Below the pieces are notes generated by a model, which had not been told where the DNA came from, did not search any database, and saw only the letters and a list, made by a program, of their open reading frames with translations. Positions 44,379 through 57,700 of a stretch of DNA of 64,000 nucleotides are shown piece by piece (the stretch's first letter is position 1; each line of letters starts with the position of its first letter). The position numbers and the translations under genes are program-made. Source of the stretch: Guyanagaster necrorhizus (lineage: Eukaryota; Basidiomycota; Agaricomycetes; Agaricales; Physalacriaceae); the NCBI RefSeq assembly GCF_019112545.1, contig NW_025064894.1:648297-712296 (forward strand), written 5' to 3'.

Positions 44379-47278
44379 CAATTGCATCTTTATTGTGCAT
44401 CAAAGCATTGATTGATAATCTGCACTCTTCTGGCCATAGAAATTTATTTGTTAAGATTCCTAATGACTCTAAGTGTTTATGCATGAGGTGCAGGGAGGGC
44501 TGAAAGTCAGTCAGAAATAGAGACAGCAGAGATAAAGAGAGTAGAGGGTCCTCTGAGAATCCTTATTGAATTTTTACATATTCAGAGAGTGTTGCTGGAA
44601 GCAGATTGGCTTTCTTGTTTATGCTTTTGTATAAGAGACAACATGTATTTTCATTAAAGGAAAAAGTGTTTGATAATACAGAATTGATGAGTGTATAAGT
44701 GTTCATGATTGCTATTTTTATATTTGGTTTCTGATCTGAGTGTAGAATCAGGTCATTTTTTCACTCTTTGACTATATCATCTATTGTTCAGAGTATGCTG
44801 AATCACTGGCCTGCTGGCCATTTGTACTCTGCTGTCTTGATCTTTTAATACTGAGATTCTATAGCTGCTGGCTCCCAGATCCTAACAGTGATGCCAGTTG
44901 TAGTTTCTCACTTCTGTAAATAGACCACATGCTGCCAGAGACAGTTTAGGAAGATGCAGTAGAGGGCTTTTGAAACTATAAATGCATGTGCAACTGTAGT
45001 GAGTCCTTCAGCTTTGATTTCAAACTGTTCTACACATCTGAAAAGCTTATCTCTCAATCCTGCAGCTGTCTCTATTATCATCTTTTAGTGGTTATTGATA
45101 TTCAGCTCATGTTTTTCTGTCAAATCTCTTTGAATGATCACTATTTCTTATCTCTCATCTAATAGGGCTGATTCTGAGGCTTTTCTGGCAATAGAGATGT
45201 TAATAGTGCATAAGAGTGTGGCATATTCAAGTATGGGTGGCAGTGGAATAGCTTGAGTAAGAGAGGCTGTTGTCTGAATTAGTACTTGGATTATATTTTC
45301 ATGAGTTATAGCTTCTTTCATGAGATCCTTACTGATAGCATACAGATCACATACTGGCAGTGTAACAGGAGTGTCCAGAATCTTCTGGTATACCCATAAA
45401 ATAGCTGTTGAATCATCTAGCTGAGATTCATTCTTATAGGCTGGCTAGTGTTTCTTTGGTAGGGGTGTTTCTTTATGGTTCTTCTGTTCTGACTTCTTTT
45501 TGGTGAATAGAGGAATGGTTTTATTATCTATCTTCTTTCTCTGTCTTTATGTGATTGTGGCTACTTCAGCATGCTAATCTGAATCCTCTCCATCCTCTTC
45601 ATTGCACTCCATCCTCAAGAAGCTCCATCAGATATCTTTGCTGTCCTCTATAATTATTGTGACATAAGCTACTTCTAATTCACCATCTATTTCTTCAATA
45701 AAAGCTGTTGTAAGATATGTGGAGCCTCTGTTAATTATCATGCATTCTAAAAATTCTTCTATGCAGAATCAGCCTGTGTAGAGTGACTAGTTGGAGTGAG
45801 AGATACCATAAGAGAGGTTACAGGACTACCAAAAACTCTATCAACAGCAACCTTCAAGTATGTATGCTGCTGGATGCAATAGATGAGACTGCTATCATAA
45901 AAGCAGAATCTGCATCCTACAAGTATGATGCAGTCAGCAATAAAATAATTCATCTTCTCACAGAAAAAACATTCAGCAGATCAGATTGGAAACAGTGGGG
46001 TGTTTTGGACCTGCATGACAGAATTCTTGAACTGATATATCATTGCAAACATTGATTTAGTTGCTAGACTGAATGACTGTACTAGTGGCTGTAATGCTGC
46101 CTGGAATGCAGCTGTCTATATTAGCAACAATTTTTTGAGTGCAGCTTAGAGATCATTTATGATGGCTCTTAGCACCTTCTTTATGCAGATCTCAATAGAG
46201 GTCTTTGTGGGAGTAGAAGTGACTGAGGCAGAATCTGAGTCCTTACTGTCAGATACAGATATCTTCTTCCCCCTTGTGATAGTGGAAACAAGTAGGCAAG
46301 ACATTGGAATTGGAGTCTATTATAGATGGCAGAATGCAGCATCTAATGGTCTGCTTCTATTACACTCTTGAGTCAATATAGCAGATGTGATCCTCAGTTC
46401 TCTTTCTTATATGATGGTCAAAGCCTTTTCAGAATATATGTCATCCCTTATTCTCAGCTATGACACTCTTTTATGGAAAACCTTTGCAATAGGCTTAAAC
46501 TGGCAGTGGGAACATTTTAAATTCTCTATTTTTGATATTTTTGGTGATGCCACTCTTTGGCTAAGTCTTAGAACTCTTGCAAGAAGTACTTGTGCTGCCA
46601 TGAGATGTAAAAATCTTCAGTAAGGTCTTTTTTGAAAGTAGTCCAATTACAATTGCTCAAGTCATCATCATAGCCTTTAGATGTCTTTTACAGTTATCTG
46701 GCCTTAGTGTCAGCATAATGGAGGATAGCATGCATATGCTCTTTGTCTGTGAGGCCATGCAGCTTAGTGAGATGATCAAATTCTTCTAGAAAGTCATCAA
46801 GCTTATCAAGATCTAATGATGAGAACTGAGAGGCTTCTTTTGAGTATGGCACAGGCATTGAGCCAATGCCAGCTGGCACATGCATAATGGAGATGGTAAT
46901 GAACATGATGAAGATGATGACAGAGATGGTTTTAAGGGCTGAAGCAGTTATAACAGAGGTAACAGTGGTAGCAGAAGTGAGTGCAGCTAGCTTCAGTGGC
47001 AAGGATGCTATAGATTGTAGAGTGAGCTCACTGGTGAAGCAGAGATGTTAAAGACAGCTAAGAAGGGCAGCTAAGATGGCAGGAGTTTAGGCAGTTGATG
47101 GCTGGACATGAGTATAAGTAGCATGCAAGAGCTATTTTGGGTTGTCAACTGGAAGTATGAGGTCTGAGTTGCAAGCTTGACAACAGATGTTAGAAAGGCC
47201 AGAGAGTACTGATAACATTGTGGACATGCCTAAAGAGTCTGTAGGCAGATGTCAGTTCAAGTGATGGTAGGCTTCAAA
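44379..47278 (-). pseudogene. gag: Element G gag and upstream relic
   Basis: A minus-strand stretch at 47002-46694 is open and reads like the start of a capsid domain (MPVPYSKEASQFSSLDLDKLDDFLEEFDHL, then HGLTDKEHMHAILHYAD, given here in two parts), matching the Gag pattern of the mushroom lineage suggested by G's RT. The rest to 44379 is too decayed for me to assign with confidence and should contain the remaining gag and the protease. C cut the element at 44378. Confidence 0.6.
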
Positions 47279-47475
47279 TATAAATACTTAATAGCTATTG
47301 GCAGTGAAATAGAGAGTAGTATTTGAAAAGAAGAAGATAAGAAAATATTCTTATTTATATACTTTATAGCTACTTATATACTAATAATCTGATGAGTGGC
47401 ATATATAAATAAGATAATGATAAAAATAGTAGTGATAAAGATAACTAAAAAGTAAGCAATTGATGTAGACAATAT

Positions 47476-47811
47476 TGTTAGATGCAGAAATAGTACGATA
47501 CGCACACATTCGCTTACCTATTTGATATTCCTTCCTTTTTCGGCATGTCACACCGTTCTGCACATCTCAGCTTTCAACCATAACGCTGAGATGTGAGTAC
47601 CTACTATACATATCTATCCTTGACTGTATTTACTCATTACCTATGTAGTAACGTTATGACGTTTTATCCTAGGTAAATAACAAAGCTTTCAACCATAACA
47701 CTGAGATTAACATTACGACGTTTTATCCTAGTTTTATCCTAGCATCCGTTCTCTTCCGAAAACTTTTTCCTCGTTCACCACGTCCATGCTCCTACCTCGT
47801 TAACTCCAACA
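47476..47811 (+). repeat. 5' LTR of element F
   Basis: 336 bp. It contains a near-duplicated motif: GCTTTCAACCATAACGCTGAGAT near 47570 and GCTTTCAACCATAACACTGAGAT near 47686 (23 bases each, given by position and shared core), and two copies of a GTTTTATCCTAG run near 47660 and 47725. Confidence 0.95.
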
Positions 47812-47824
47812 GGTTATGGGCCCC
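47812..47824 (+). promoter_or_regulatory. Primer-binding site of element F (internal initiator-tRNA-Met type)
   Basis: GGTTATGGGCCCC directly follows the 5' LTR. It resembles the complement of the anticodon-loop region of initiator tRNA-Met (core GGTTATG-GCCC), the half-tRNA primer known for Drosophila copia, rather than a tRNA 3' end. The ATG of gag-pol lies inside it (47816). Confidence 0.7.
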
Positions 47825-50800
47825 GCTACCAGCATGTCCACAACAACTGAAATAAAGCTAGTCAGCATGACAAAGCTTGCAGACGATGGATCGAACTGGA
47901 TAGCATTTTCAGAGAAGCTCACTACCAAGTTCCTGGACAAGGGCCTTGGCTGGCACCTCCGAGGAACAGCTCGCATACCCCTGCACCCTGTCGAGCACAA
48001 GGGAAACTTCTACCGGTCCTCCGATACTGCATTTTCACATCCACTCTCAGATGATGACCTAGACAAGCTGGAGGACAAGCTGGAGGAATATGAGCAGAAA
48101 GAGGCAAAGATGCGTAATATCATTTATGAAGCCGTTTCCGACTCTACCTTCAATGAGATTAAAGGTGAGGCAACAGCTGCCCTCATCTGGAGGAAGCTCA
48201 TTGCTGTCATGACTGGCAAGGGTGATCTTGTGCGAGAGCACCTTCTTACTCAGCTTGGAAACATGGCATGCCCTGATGAAGGCAATATACGTGAACACCT
48301 TGCCGAAATGAAAGTCTTCCGTGAATGAATCGAAGGGATGGGTCTAAAGATTGAAGACAATCAGTACATTTTGATGATCCAAAAATCACTTCCACCTTCC
48401 TATGATCATATCCGTTGAACTCTCTCTGCTGCCAGCAAGTTTACTGGAAAGACTCTGACATCAGACATCCTAGTCGCAGCTCTGCATGAAGAATGGGATG
48501 AGGAGATTGCATCAAAGGCCACTGCCGAAAACATAGCAATGTCTGCTCAACGACAGAGCAAAGGGAAGGGCCAGAACTCTAGAGGGAAGTCGAAGAAAAG
48601 ACCTGATCGATCTCATCTCAAATGCACAAACCCAGCATGTGGTAGAACTGGCCACCTCATTGCAGATTATTGGTGCGAAGGCGGTGGAAAGGCAGGACAA
48701 GGCCCAGCTTCGAAAAAGAATAAGGCTAAGGAGAAGGAAAAGGCAAAAGAGTCAGCATCTGCAGCTATCGATGAAAGTGATGATGAACATGTTATCGCCG
48801 TCGTAGCTGATGACAATGATCACAAGAATGTGGCATTGATATGCACATCTGACTATAGAGCTGAGGGTGATGCCTATGTGGCAAAAGGAGAGAACGTTAT
48901 GGCATTGGCAGATTGTGGAGCATCAAAAACATACTCACCTGAACGTCAGAGGTTCAAAAACTATATCAAAATTAAACCGAAGCCCATCAAAGCTGCGAAT
49001 GGCCAAGTTTTCTATGCGATAGAAAAAGGGGATCTTCGACTACCACTTCCCATGGGAAAGGGACAGAAACCCACCATCGCGAGTTTTTAAAATGCATATC
49101 ATGCACCGAAAATGGCCTACACCCTTATATCACTCTCACAAGTCAGTCGTGCTAGATTTCCCATCCATATTGAACCCTCTGACCACACCATGTACATCTG
49201 CACACCATGGCCAGATGCTAAGATCATTGCAAAAATCCCCGAAGCTGGTGGCTTATACATAATCTCAACCTCAAATGCACAGCAAACTACGGCAGCCAAA
49301 CCAGATGTCGCTATGGCAGCAGGTAAGCTCAAAGTGAACATCACCGAGCTACATAATATTTGTGCTCACTGAAGTCACACCGCTCTTCGCCACATGTACA
49401 TCGATGGCCATATCGAAGGAATCAAGCTTGACCTTAACTCCAAACCAGAATTTTGCAAGACCTGTGTAAAGGCCAAAGCAAAGCGCAAGCCATTTCCAAA
49501 ACAAGGCAAATATGAATATGTCAACAATAGCGGTGACAAGGTTGTCGGAGACCTGATGAGCCCGATGTCTGTCACATCACTAGGGGGAGCCCACTATGCC
49601 TGCACATTCCGTGACCTACACACCCATGAATCAAAATCCAAATACTTATCAAAGAAATCGGATACCTTTGGATCATATAAACATTATGAGATATGGATCA
49701 AGGTCCAGCGAGGCATAGAGGTCATCAAGATCCTTGGTACAGATCGAGGGGGAGAATTCACTAGCGAAGAGTTTGGTCAGCATCTCAAATCAAAGGGGAC
49801 TGTTCGACATCTTAATGTACATGATTCTCCACAGTCGAATGGGATTGCCGAATGTTCAAACAGCTATCTGATGGATACGACTAGAGCTTTCTTAATCAGT
49901 TCAGGGTTACCAAAATACCTCTGGGCTGAAGCTCACTGGCATGCTGAATGGATCTACAACTGCACCTCAACAAAAGCAATACCATCAGGGAAAACCCCAT
50001 TCAAGATGGCAACCGGCAGGAAGTCTAACATCTCAGGTCTTCGCCCTTGGGGATGCCAATGCTGGATCCGAGTAAAGGCACCAGAGAAGCTTGGAGAGCA
50101 TGCTATCGAAACTCGCTTCATGGGTATTGATACTGAAGCCAAAGGCTGGAGAGTTTACTGGCCCAAAAAGCAAAAAGTCAGCATTGAACATGACATATAC
50201 TTCAATAAGAATGACCTGACTCCGGAACCATTCGTAGTTGAGGGGGAGGATGAAGATACCGACCCTATTGTCCCAAAGTCATCAACCGCTTCTAAACCCT
50301 TCGAAAATCTGCCAGATGAACCACTCACAGAAACTCATTCAGAGCGTCCCGAATCTCCACTCACAGATATAGAATCTGATCCCATCCCTCAACCCAGCTG
50401 CCCTAAGCGATCTGCAGCCCCGAAACCTGGTCAACTCGCACCCCCAGACTTGCACAAACGTCCCACCACAGCTGGAATTGCAGCAACGGCACTTGAAGAC
50501 AAGTCAGAATCAGATGATGATGATGAACCAGACAGCTATTCACCAGTTGACTATGCCATGATGGTGGATGTCGAACCAGTAACCATGAAGGAGGCACTAA
50601 GTGGTCCTGATGAAGGGGAATGGCGTGAATCAATGCTTGCAGAGATAAAGCAGTGCGAGAAGAAGAAAGCATGGGAGGTGATGAAAAGAGAAGATGTTCC
50701 CACAGATGCAAACATCGTGGGTACAAGGTTTGTCTACCGGGTCAAACGAAATGAAACTGGCAAGCCCAAAAAGGCTAAGTCCTGTTTTGTAGCTCAAGGA

Positions 50801-52177
50801 TTCTCTCAGATTCAAGGTGTTGACTACTTCGACACCTATGCCCCAGTTGTCCGTCTTCCTACTCTCCGCATCCTACTCTCCATGGCCGCCTCTCGAAATG
50901 CAATTATAGACCAAGCCGATATCAAAAATGCATACCTGCATGCTGACATCACCGAGGAAATCTATATCAAGTTCCCAAACAGATATGAAGAATTCTTCAC
51001 AATCCCAAAACACCTCAAAGGTCAGAACATTTATGCCAAGCTGCGCAAATGTCTGTACAGCACAAAACAAGCAGGATGCAGCTGGTATCAGACCCTGAAG
51101 GCAACGATGATCTCTCTAGGATTCACTGTCAGCAATGCAGATGAGGCCGTTTTCTACCGGATCAAATCAGAGACCAAATATACCATTGTCGCTGTTGCCA
51201 CAGATGACTTCACTATCATCGCAGACTCCCAAAATGAATCAGATCGATTCAAACGAGAAATAGGCTCACATTTTGAGCTAGTTGATCTCGGACCCATACA
51301 TTGGCTCTTGGGGATGCATATCACTCGGGACTGGGAAAGGTGCACCATCAGCATTGGACAGCCAGCCTACATTGACCAGATCGCAAAACGATTTGGAGTT
51401 CAGGACATGGCACCATTTGCGATGCCAATGGAAGCGAATCTTGATCTAAACCCAGATTCACCCTCCATATCCATGGAATCTGTTATGCCACACGAAAAAG
51501 CACTCTATCGTGAGCTACTAGGGTCCCTCATGTATGTCACAGTTGGATCCCGCCCTGAAATCAGCTATCCGGTATCAGCGTTATCACAATTCGTGGAAGA
51601 CCCACGTTCAACTCACCTAAAAGCAGGATTCCGAGTCCTCCATTATCTCAAGAGTATGCATGATCAACGGCTCGTAATCAGTGGTCCTGGCATCAGTCCT
51701 AAGGGCTATCATGATGCAGCATATGCCAACCAGCCTGGACGAAAGTCTATGTCTGGATTTATCCTATTCATGGGTCAAGGTGCTGTTATGTGGACATCGA
51801 GAAAGCAACCAATTGTTACTATCTCCACCGGTGAATCAGAATATGTTGGACTCACACCAGCATCGAAGAACATGATATGGCTTCACAAACTCCTCTCAGA
51901 GCTCTCCATATTTGTTGCAAACCCTTCCATTTACCCAACAAACCCTACTATCCTCTTCTCTGATAGTCAAAATGCACTTTCTATTGCAAAGGATTCAGTA
52001 TTCCATGAACGAACGAAGCATATTGGAGTTCGGTACCATTTCATTCGCCAAACCATCGAACAGGGCCACATCAAACTGATGTACTGCCCAACTGATAATA
52101 TGGTTGCCGACATCCTCACAAAGCTGCTGGCTCGTCCAAAATTCAAGAAGTTTACGGAGGCACTGGGCATCATGTAA
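47816..52177 (+). pseudogene. gag-pol: Element F gag-pol polyprotein
   Basis: One frame from ATG 47816 to TAA 52175-52177. Gag (UBN2-like), a zinc-knuckle-like motif near 48625 with one expected Cys read as Tyr, protease (DCGAS near 48910; D-C-G in place of D-S/T-G), a GAG-pre-integrase region with HTALRHM near 49378, integrase D,D35E (residues 53, 117 and 153 counted from 49394), RT (D509, and D-D at 604-605 in VATDDF, normally YVDD), and RNase H to the end. Stops: TGA 48326, TGA 48416, TAA 49088, TGA 49370. From 49394 on it is open for 927 codons. Several Cys residues replace Arg expected at CGY codons (AECSN, QAGCSWY). Confidence 0.94.
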
Positions 52178-52195
52178 GTGAACCGTTTACATTTC

Positions 52196-52204
52196 GAGGG
52201 GAAG
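52196..52204 (+). promoter_or_regulatory. Polypurine tract of element F
   Basis: GAGGGGAAG abuts the 3' LTR at 52205 and is the expected plus-strand DNA primer. Confidence 0.8.
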
Positions 52205-52540
52205 TGTTAGATATAGAAATAGTACGATACACACACGTTCACTTACCTATTTGATATTCCTTCCTTTTTCGGCATGTCACACCATTCCGCACATCTCAGC
52301 TTTCAACCATAACGCTGAGATGTGAGTATCTACTATACATATCTATCCTTGACCGTATTTACTCATTACCTATGTAGTAACGTTATGACATTTTATCCTA
52401 GGTAAATAACAAAGCTTTCAACTATAACACTGAGATTAACATTATGATGTTTTATCCTAGTTTTATCCTAGCGTCCATTCTCTTCTGAAAACTTTTTCCT
52501 CATTCACCATGTCCATGCTCCTACCTCGTTAACTCCAACA
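52205..52540 (+). repeat. 3' LTR of element F
   Basis: 336 bp, same length as the 5' LTR. CGCACACATTCGC in the 5' copy reads CACACACGTTCAC here, and GCATCCGTTC reads GCGTCCATTC: reciprocal CpG changes on both sides. Confidence 0.95.
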
Positions 52541-52611
52541 AATATAATGACTGCAGGCTGAGTTCTCTATAAAAGACAATAGGTATATGCAGTAGCATGA
52601 AATCCTCTACA

Positions 52612-52800
52612 CTACTATTGTCAGTACTCATGCTGGCAGTTATAGTCTACTAACCACTATACCTTAACCCTCTCATCATTATCCTCTATCTTCTCTTACT
52701 TTTTATTATTTTATTATATCACTTTCAGTTAGTGTCAAACTCTAATGATCACAGTGTCAGACATTTATGATTATTTAGTAATTACTGGCATTTAGCTTGA
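52612..52800 (-). repeat. I repeat, right part (continues 22607)
   Basis: Matches the reverse complement of about 60677-60850, including the CTCATCATTATCCTCTATC run near 52665, and continues the piece ending at 22607. This shows that G inserted into an I repeat. Confidence 0.6.
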
Positions 52801-53099
52801 GACCTTACATGTCCTAGTCTACAGACTCTTGGCTTAAGATACACTCTATAAACTTCACACTTGAAAATCTTATCACAATATCATTTATAGACATATGTCT
52901 AGCTATTTCAATAACTGGTATTATCATTTACCATGTCTTTTAGGCTCTAAGAGAATGTGAGTGACAAAGAAGACAGCTGGCAGAATGAAGCACTCAACAG
53001 TAGATAGCTGCAATCTATAGTACAGTATGATTCTACTCTCACATTCTTCTGAGTTGAGAGAGCATTATCATTTGACTCTCTAACTCAGAACATAAAGCT
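52801..53099. other. Non-coding spacer
   Basis: AT-rich sequence between the I repeat end and H copy 2. No gene or clear repeat seen. Confidence 0.4.
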
Positions 53100-54758
53100 G
53101 TTCCTGGAGGAACAGCTATCTCTCTCTCCAGCCTACTGATCCAAGAGCAGAATATCATAAACAATTTCATCAATTTACAAATTATAATAATATACTGATG
53201 ATATTCATATCTACTATGCATATAATAAAAGATACAACTAGCACACAATAAAATAAGATATAATATAGCATCTGACTTGAATGACAGTTGGTGGAGTGCA
53301 TAGTCTAGTAGTAGAATGATACTAGAGGGATTATACTGCATGTGAGGTCTCAGCACTTGACATTAAATACACTAATATAAGTACAGAGAGATATGCTAAA
53401 AATAAAAAGAATCTGATTGAACTATGATTGAAACTTTGTGCAGGACTTTGCATCACATTGATAGATGATGCATAAACATTAATGTGCCAAGAGACATACT
53501 CTAGATCAGAGGACTGATGTACAATAAGATAAATCTGAATAGTTGAACAGTTGACTGAGAAATGAGAGAATAGTATGAAAGTAATGATTAAAGAAACAAA
53601 CTCAGAGGCCTGGAATATGCATCATATATAGTTTAATTGCTTTGAGGAGATAAGCAAGTGAAGAGACCTACAGCATTAATAGGCAAACCTGTCAGCCTAT
53701 TTACTCTAATATCTCATATTCTCTTCTCTCATCAGATAAGCACCACATAACACTATCAATGCTGGACAGTTAAGCTAACTAACATCAGATCATATGAAAA
53801 CAGCAGATGTAGTTCTGAGTTAGAACAGAATATGCATGTCAAGCAGTAATATATGCAAGAATAACTCCTGTGAGATTGCAGAGTGGAGTTTTATATATTG
53901 AAACTATTATGTTAGGTTTGCATTAGTAAGTACTGTAGTAGACTATTTAAATACTGTATTGTAAGAGTAGAATACAAGTTTCTGACCTCCACTGTTGCAG
54001 TGTAAAGACATAAAAGCCTTATACTCTAGCTTTTAGATTCAGTTTGTAACTTTAAGTGAGAGAACAGATTTTTCATTGAGATCATTATAAATGATTTGAG
54101 TATTGTGTGAGGTAATAAAAACTCCTGTGAGACTCTAATCTGATTTAATAAAAGGTTTTGAATTGCACTCTAGCTTGAGAATAAAGGACCAGTATCTAAA
54201 GGACACTTTTTTGAGTTTTTGAGATATTTATGACATGAAACACTATAGGTGGCAGAGATTCAAACCTTTTAGATCTGTAAAGAGATTTTATTGTGTTCTG
54301 TGTCTTTGAAACATATAAATTCAAACCCTGTGGCTCTTTTGAATATCTTTGTGAAGTATTTTTACTTAGAGTATAAAGCTTTAAGTCATATATTATATGT
54401 GTCAAGATTTTTGAGTTTAGTCTGAGCAGTATTTGAGACTTTTTAAGAGTTTTATGAGAGTGTTTTAAAGTACTGAATTATAATACAGTACTTTTACCTT
54501 AAGGCCTAGTCACATTTGTCACCTTTCTTGTTAAACAAAAAGCTTTGAGACTGAGAGAAATCTTGAATATGTATATAGATTCTATTGCTATTTACATGCA
54601 GCAAATTCTTGAAAATATAGTTGTATTAGCTATTGCTACTCTAATCACATTATAATCCTTCAATGAACTAAGAGTATTATATATATTAATGTGAGTGTAA
54701 TCAGTGTATAGTTCTCTGCTGTATCAGTTTCTAGCTTGTGCATACAACCACCTCTTTA
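53100..54758 (+). repeat. H repeat copy 2 (decayed)
   Basis: Collinear with 37384-39150. Shared landmarks include GTGAGGTCTCAGCACTTG near 53342, GCTAAAAATAAAAAG near 53395, the TTTAAATACTG promoter-like region near 53946, the GGTGGCAGAGATTCAAACC block near 54250 and the CCTCTTTA end at 54751-54758. CpG of copy 1 are nearly all TG or CA here. The start is uncertain by tens of bases; no TSD identified. Confidence 0.72.
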
Positions 54759-57700
54759 ACAGAATGCTAAAATATACAAGAATATTCATATAACTATGTT
54801 TAATGTTTCTATTTACTTAGAAGGACAGTAAAAAATACATACATCAATGACAAAGAATATTATATAAAAATTCTATCATTTTGCACATGTAGCTAATGAA
54901 CTTGTCTGCAAATAAATACAGTCTCATATCTATACATAAACAATGAATTGTGATATAAAAACATTGATCTCTCTATTATTATGATATGATCTGTAGTGAT
55001 TAATAACTCTTAAAGAGTGAAAATGTTATTCTGAGTATATTGCTACTATATTGTCTATTCTTGTGAGAAAACTGTATGCCTAATGACACTTCTGACATTG
55101 CCATTGTTGAATATGTCTTTTCAGAAAAAAAAACAAAATTGTCATATGCAAATAATTAGTATAGGCAAAAAAGCAGGCCTTTTCATTTATTGTGCTTCTG
55201 TTTCTTTCTAAACACTGTGTTATATGATAAAATACCTTCTAAAGTCTCATAAGAACTGCTGTCTGAGAATATTATATATAAAATACATATAGTGATCAGA
55301 ATGTTTCTCTTCTTGAAGTATAACACTGACATAAAGATTCAGATCTCCTCATTGACAATAGCTATCACAATTCTGTTCTGCATTGTTTTTGAGCCAAGAG
55401 AATGACAACTATTTCTCTAAAAGTGTATAAAAACCAAAAATCTGTTTTATATCTTATTACAATTTCAGTATTTACTAATACTTTTAAAGTGTTTGGATTG
55501 TCAATAGCACTAGTGGCTTAAAGTGGTCTGTAGCAGTATATTGTTAGAATGAAAAACAAGTCAAGATCTTGAATTTGCATATAAATCTATTTATTAAAGA
55601 CCATACTATAGAGAATCCAGTAGCATTTTGCTCATCTCTTTAAGCTTAAAATATGTGGCTAGAGATAACCACTGCTTTTAATAGTCTAGGAAAGACTTTC
55701 TGGTTTGTCATTCTTAAAAAACATTCTGGAGTGTTTTATGATAAATATATTCAAAATAGAACAGCTTTGCCTTGATATTAAACAGCATATGGGTTTGAGG
55801 CCTTTGAAAATATACTCATCTGCTATATGTCTAGATCAAATATTGTATTTGGGCTTCTTACTTGATTATCTATTATATTTACAATATCAACTCACAGCTC
55901 AACTCTTCTGATGTTAAACATTCTGTTACTGACTAGAGCCAAAAAAAGTATGCATTGTTCTGATTTATAAAGATACTGTCATGTATTCTTATAACTTAGA
56001 TTATAGAAATATTTCAAACATCTTCATGAATAATGATATCTTTTTAACTCTCAGTAAGTCCTCATAAATATGTTTGACAATGAGAAGCTTAATTTCTTTA
56101 TATAAATTTATCATAATCCAGAGAAGAATGCTGTAATATAGATCTTATATATTCTCTCTCATTATAATCTACTATATTTTGTGATTTTTAAGGTTGTTGC
56201 ACTGCTATTTGGAAGCTTATTATTACTCTGAAAATGTGGTTTCATAGAATCTGGCAGAAGCAGATAATAAAAAATGTTTCATAGAAGAAATAGTTTTAAA
56301 TGGTATTTCAGAAACAGTGATAGAACTAATTTAAGATCTGTATTTGAGTCTCTTAAAAATGTGTTTCTGAAACATATAATGTAAATTTCAGTAGAAACAG
56401 TTTGTATATAGTTTCTCTGCTATTCCTAAATTTATCAGTGCTAAATTATTCAAAGTGTCATCTTTGGCTGAGTGGTGTGCTTCATGTGTATACTATAAAG
56501 AGTTGATATTTTATTATAATGCTGATCAAACTTTGTTATTTTTAAATTTAGAATAGACAAAATTTGATTGTTATATTGTACAGTGCTTTTGAGCAATAAT
56601 AGAGATAATAATTTCTGAAAGGTTTTTTTTTTTAAAAAAATTAAAAGTCTTATAAATATTTTTGTCTAGTTCTGTATTCTAGCATGACAGTAATCTAAAC
56701 TGGTATTTTGTTCTTTTGTAGTTTATAAACTTCTTTATTTCAAATATAGTCATAATAATAAAGCAAATCCTTCAGTTAAAGATGCTATAAATAGCTAATA
56801 TAAAATTGTTATTTGTTTTTTTATTAATATGACCATATCAATCAAATCATTGAAGTTATACAGAGTCTCTAGTATATTATTTTATCATTTTTCCTACACT
56901 ATTCTCTTTCATTTTTTAATTCATTTCAAACTATCAAAGCCTTTATTACTTGTCAAAAAACTGAGACAGCCCACTTTATAAATATAATAGAGTAGAGAAT
57001 CATTTTGTATATAGTCTCTCTTCTTATTCTTGATATTTCTTACCACTGATTTAGTTATTAGAGTTCATAGATTGATCTGTTTTCTTTGCAGAAAAAAATA
57101 TATAAGGATATATAATCACAAAATAGTTTTTTTTGTTTTGGTCTTTACCTGTTTTATATCAACAATTTCTTCTTATTTCTCTGGATTCTGAAAAATAGTA
57201 TAATATCTGAGTGATAGACAGTGATCAAGATTAAGATATATTACAATTTGAAAAGGCCATAGGATGAACTCTTAAATTTATAGTGGATGAAGATTAAAAC
57301 AAAAATTATCCTCTAAAACATACTATTAATTCAATTGTTTCTATTCATAGCACTAATAAATCAAGAAACTACTTAGATACATTTGAAATAGTAAAAATGA
57401 TAAATATTGTAGCAGGTTTTTTTTAGATTACTTACTCAATTTTACTATCTCAGTTTTTTGAAAATGATCCAACTAGAATGAAGTCATATCAGAATACATT
57501 TACTTTTCAAGTCATTTTTTAAACTCTATCTAATCATTATATCAGTACTTAAAATAACTTAATTATTGACCAAATAAACTAAATGAAATTTAAACATCTC
57601 TTTAGATGTACACTGATTAAATATTGACACCACTCTCAGCAGTAGTATTAGGAGAAACTGAAAGTGAAGTCATTTTTTATATAGATATTTGTCTTTTTAT

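Larger units (their letters stand above)
47476..52540 (+). mobile_element. Copia element F (Ty1/copia LTR retrotransposon)
   Basis: 5065 bp with two 336-bp LTRs (47476-47811, 52205-52540), TGTTAG...CCAACA, and a perfect AATAT duplication (47471-47475, 52541-52545). One gag-pol frame fills the interior, with four in-frame stops. LTRs differ at about 6% by eye, largely CpG-type and often reciprocal. Primer site and polypurine tract are both present. It is the only intact-length copia in the window and the only plus-strand autonomous-type element. Confidence 0.97.
22613..52611 (-). mobile_element. Gypsy element G (old, about 6.2 kb, split by C and F)
   Basis: LTRs of about 265 bp (22613-22877; and 47279-47475 joined to 52546-52611) with TGTAG/CTACA-type ends, flanked by ACTAC (22608-22612, 52611-52615; one A is shared with the LTR end). 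Removing C (with AAAGG) and F (with AATAT) leaves about 6.17 kb. The minus strand carries gag remnants (right) and RT to integrase remnants (left). The RT belongs to a lineage I associate with mushroom genomes and is unlike that of A-D. Decay is extreme, so G is the oldest element of this nest. Confidence 0.85.
47279..52611 (-). repeat. 5' LTR of element G, interrupted by copia element F
   Basis: 47279-47475 plus 52546-52611, together about 263 bp, aligning with 22613-22877. The break carries F's AATAT duplication. The inner end has decayed from TGTAGG to TATAAA. Confidence 0.8.

Noticed and set aside
47657..47740. Tandem array or CRISPR-like repeats in copia LTR
   Set aside because: Only two imperfect copies of two motifs, present in both LTRs; an internal LTR duplication, not an array.
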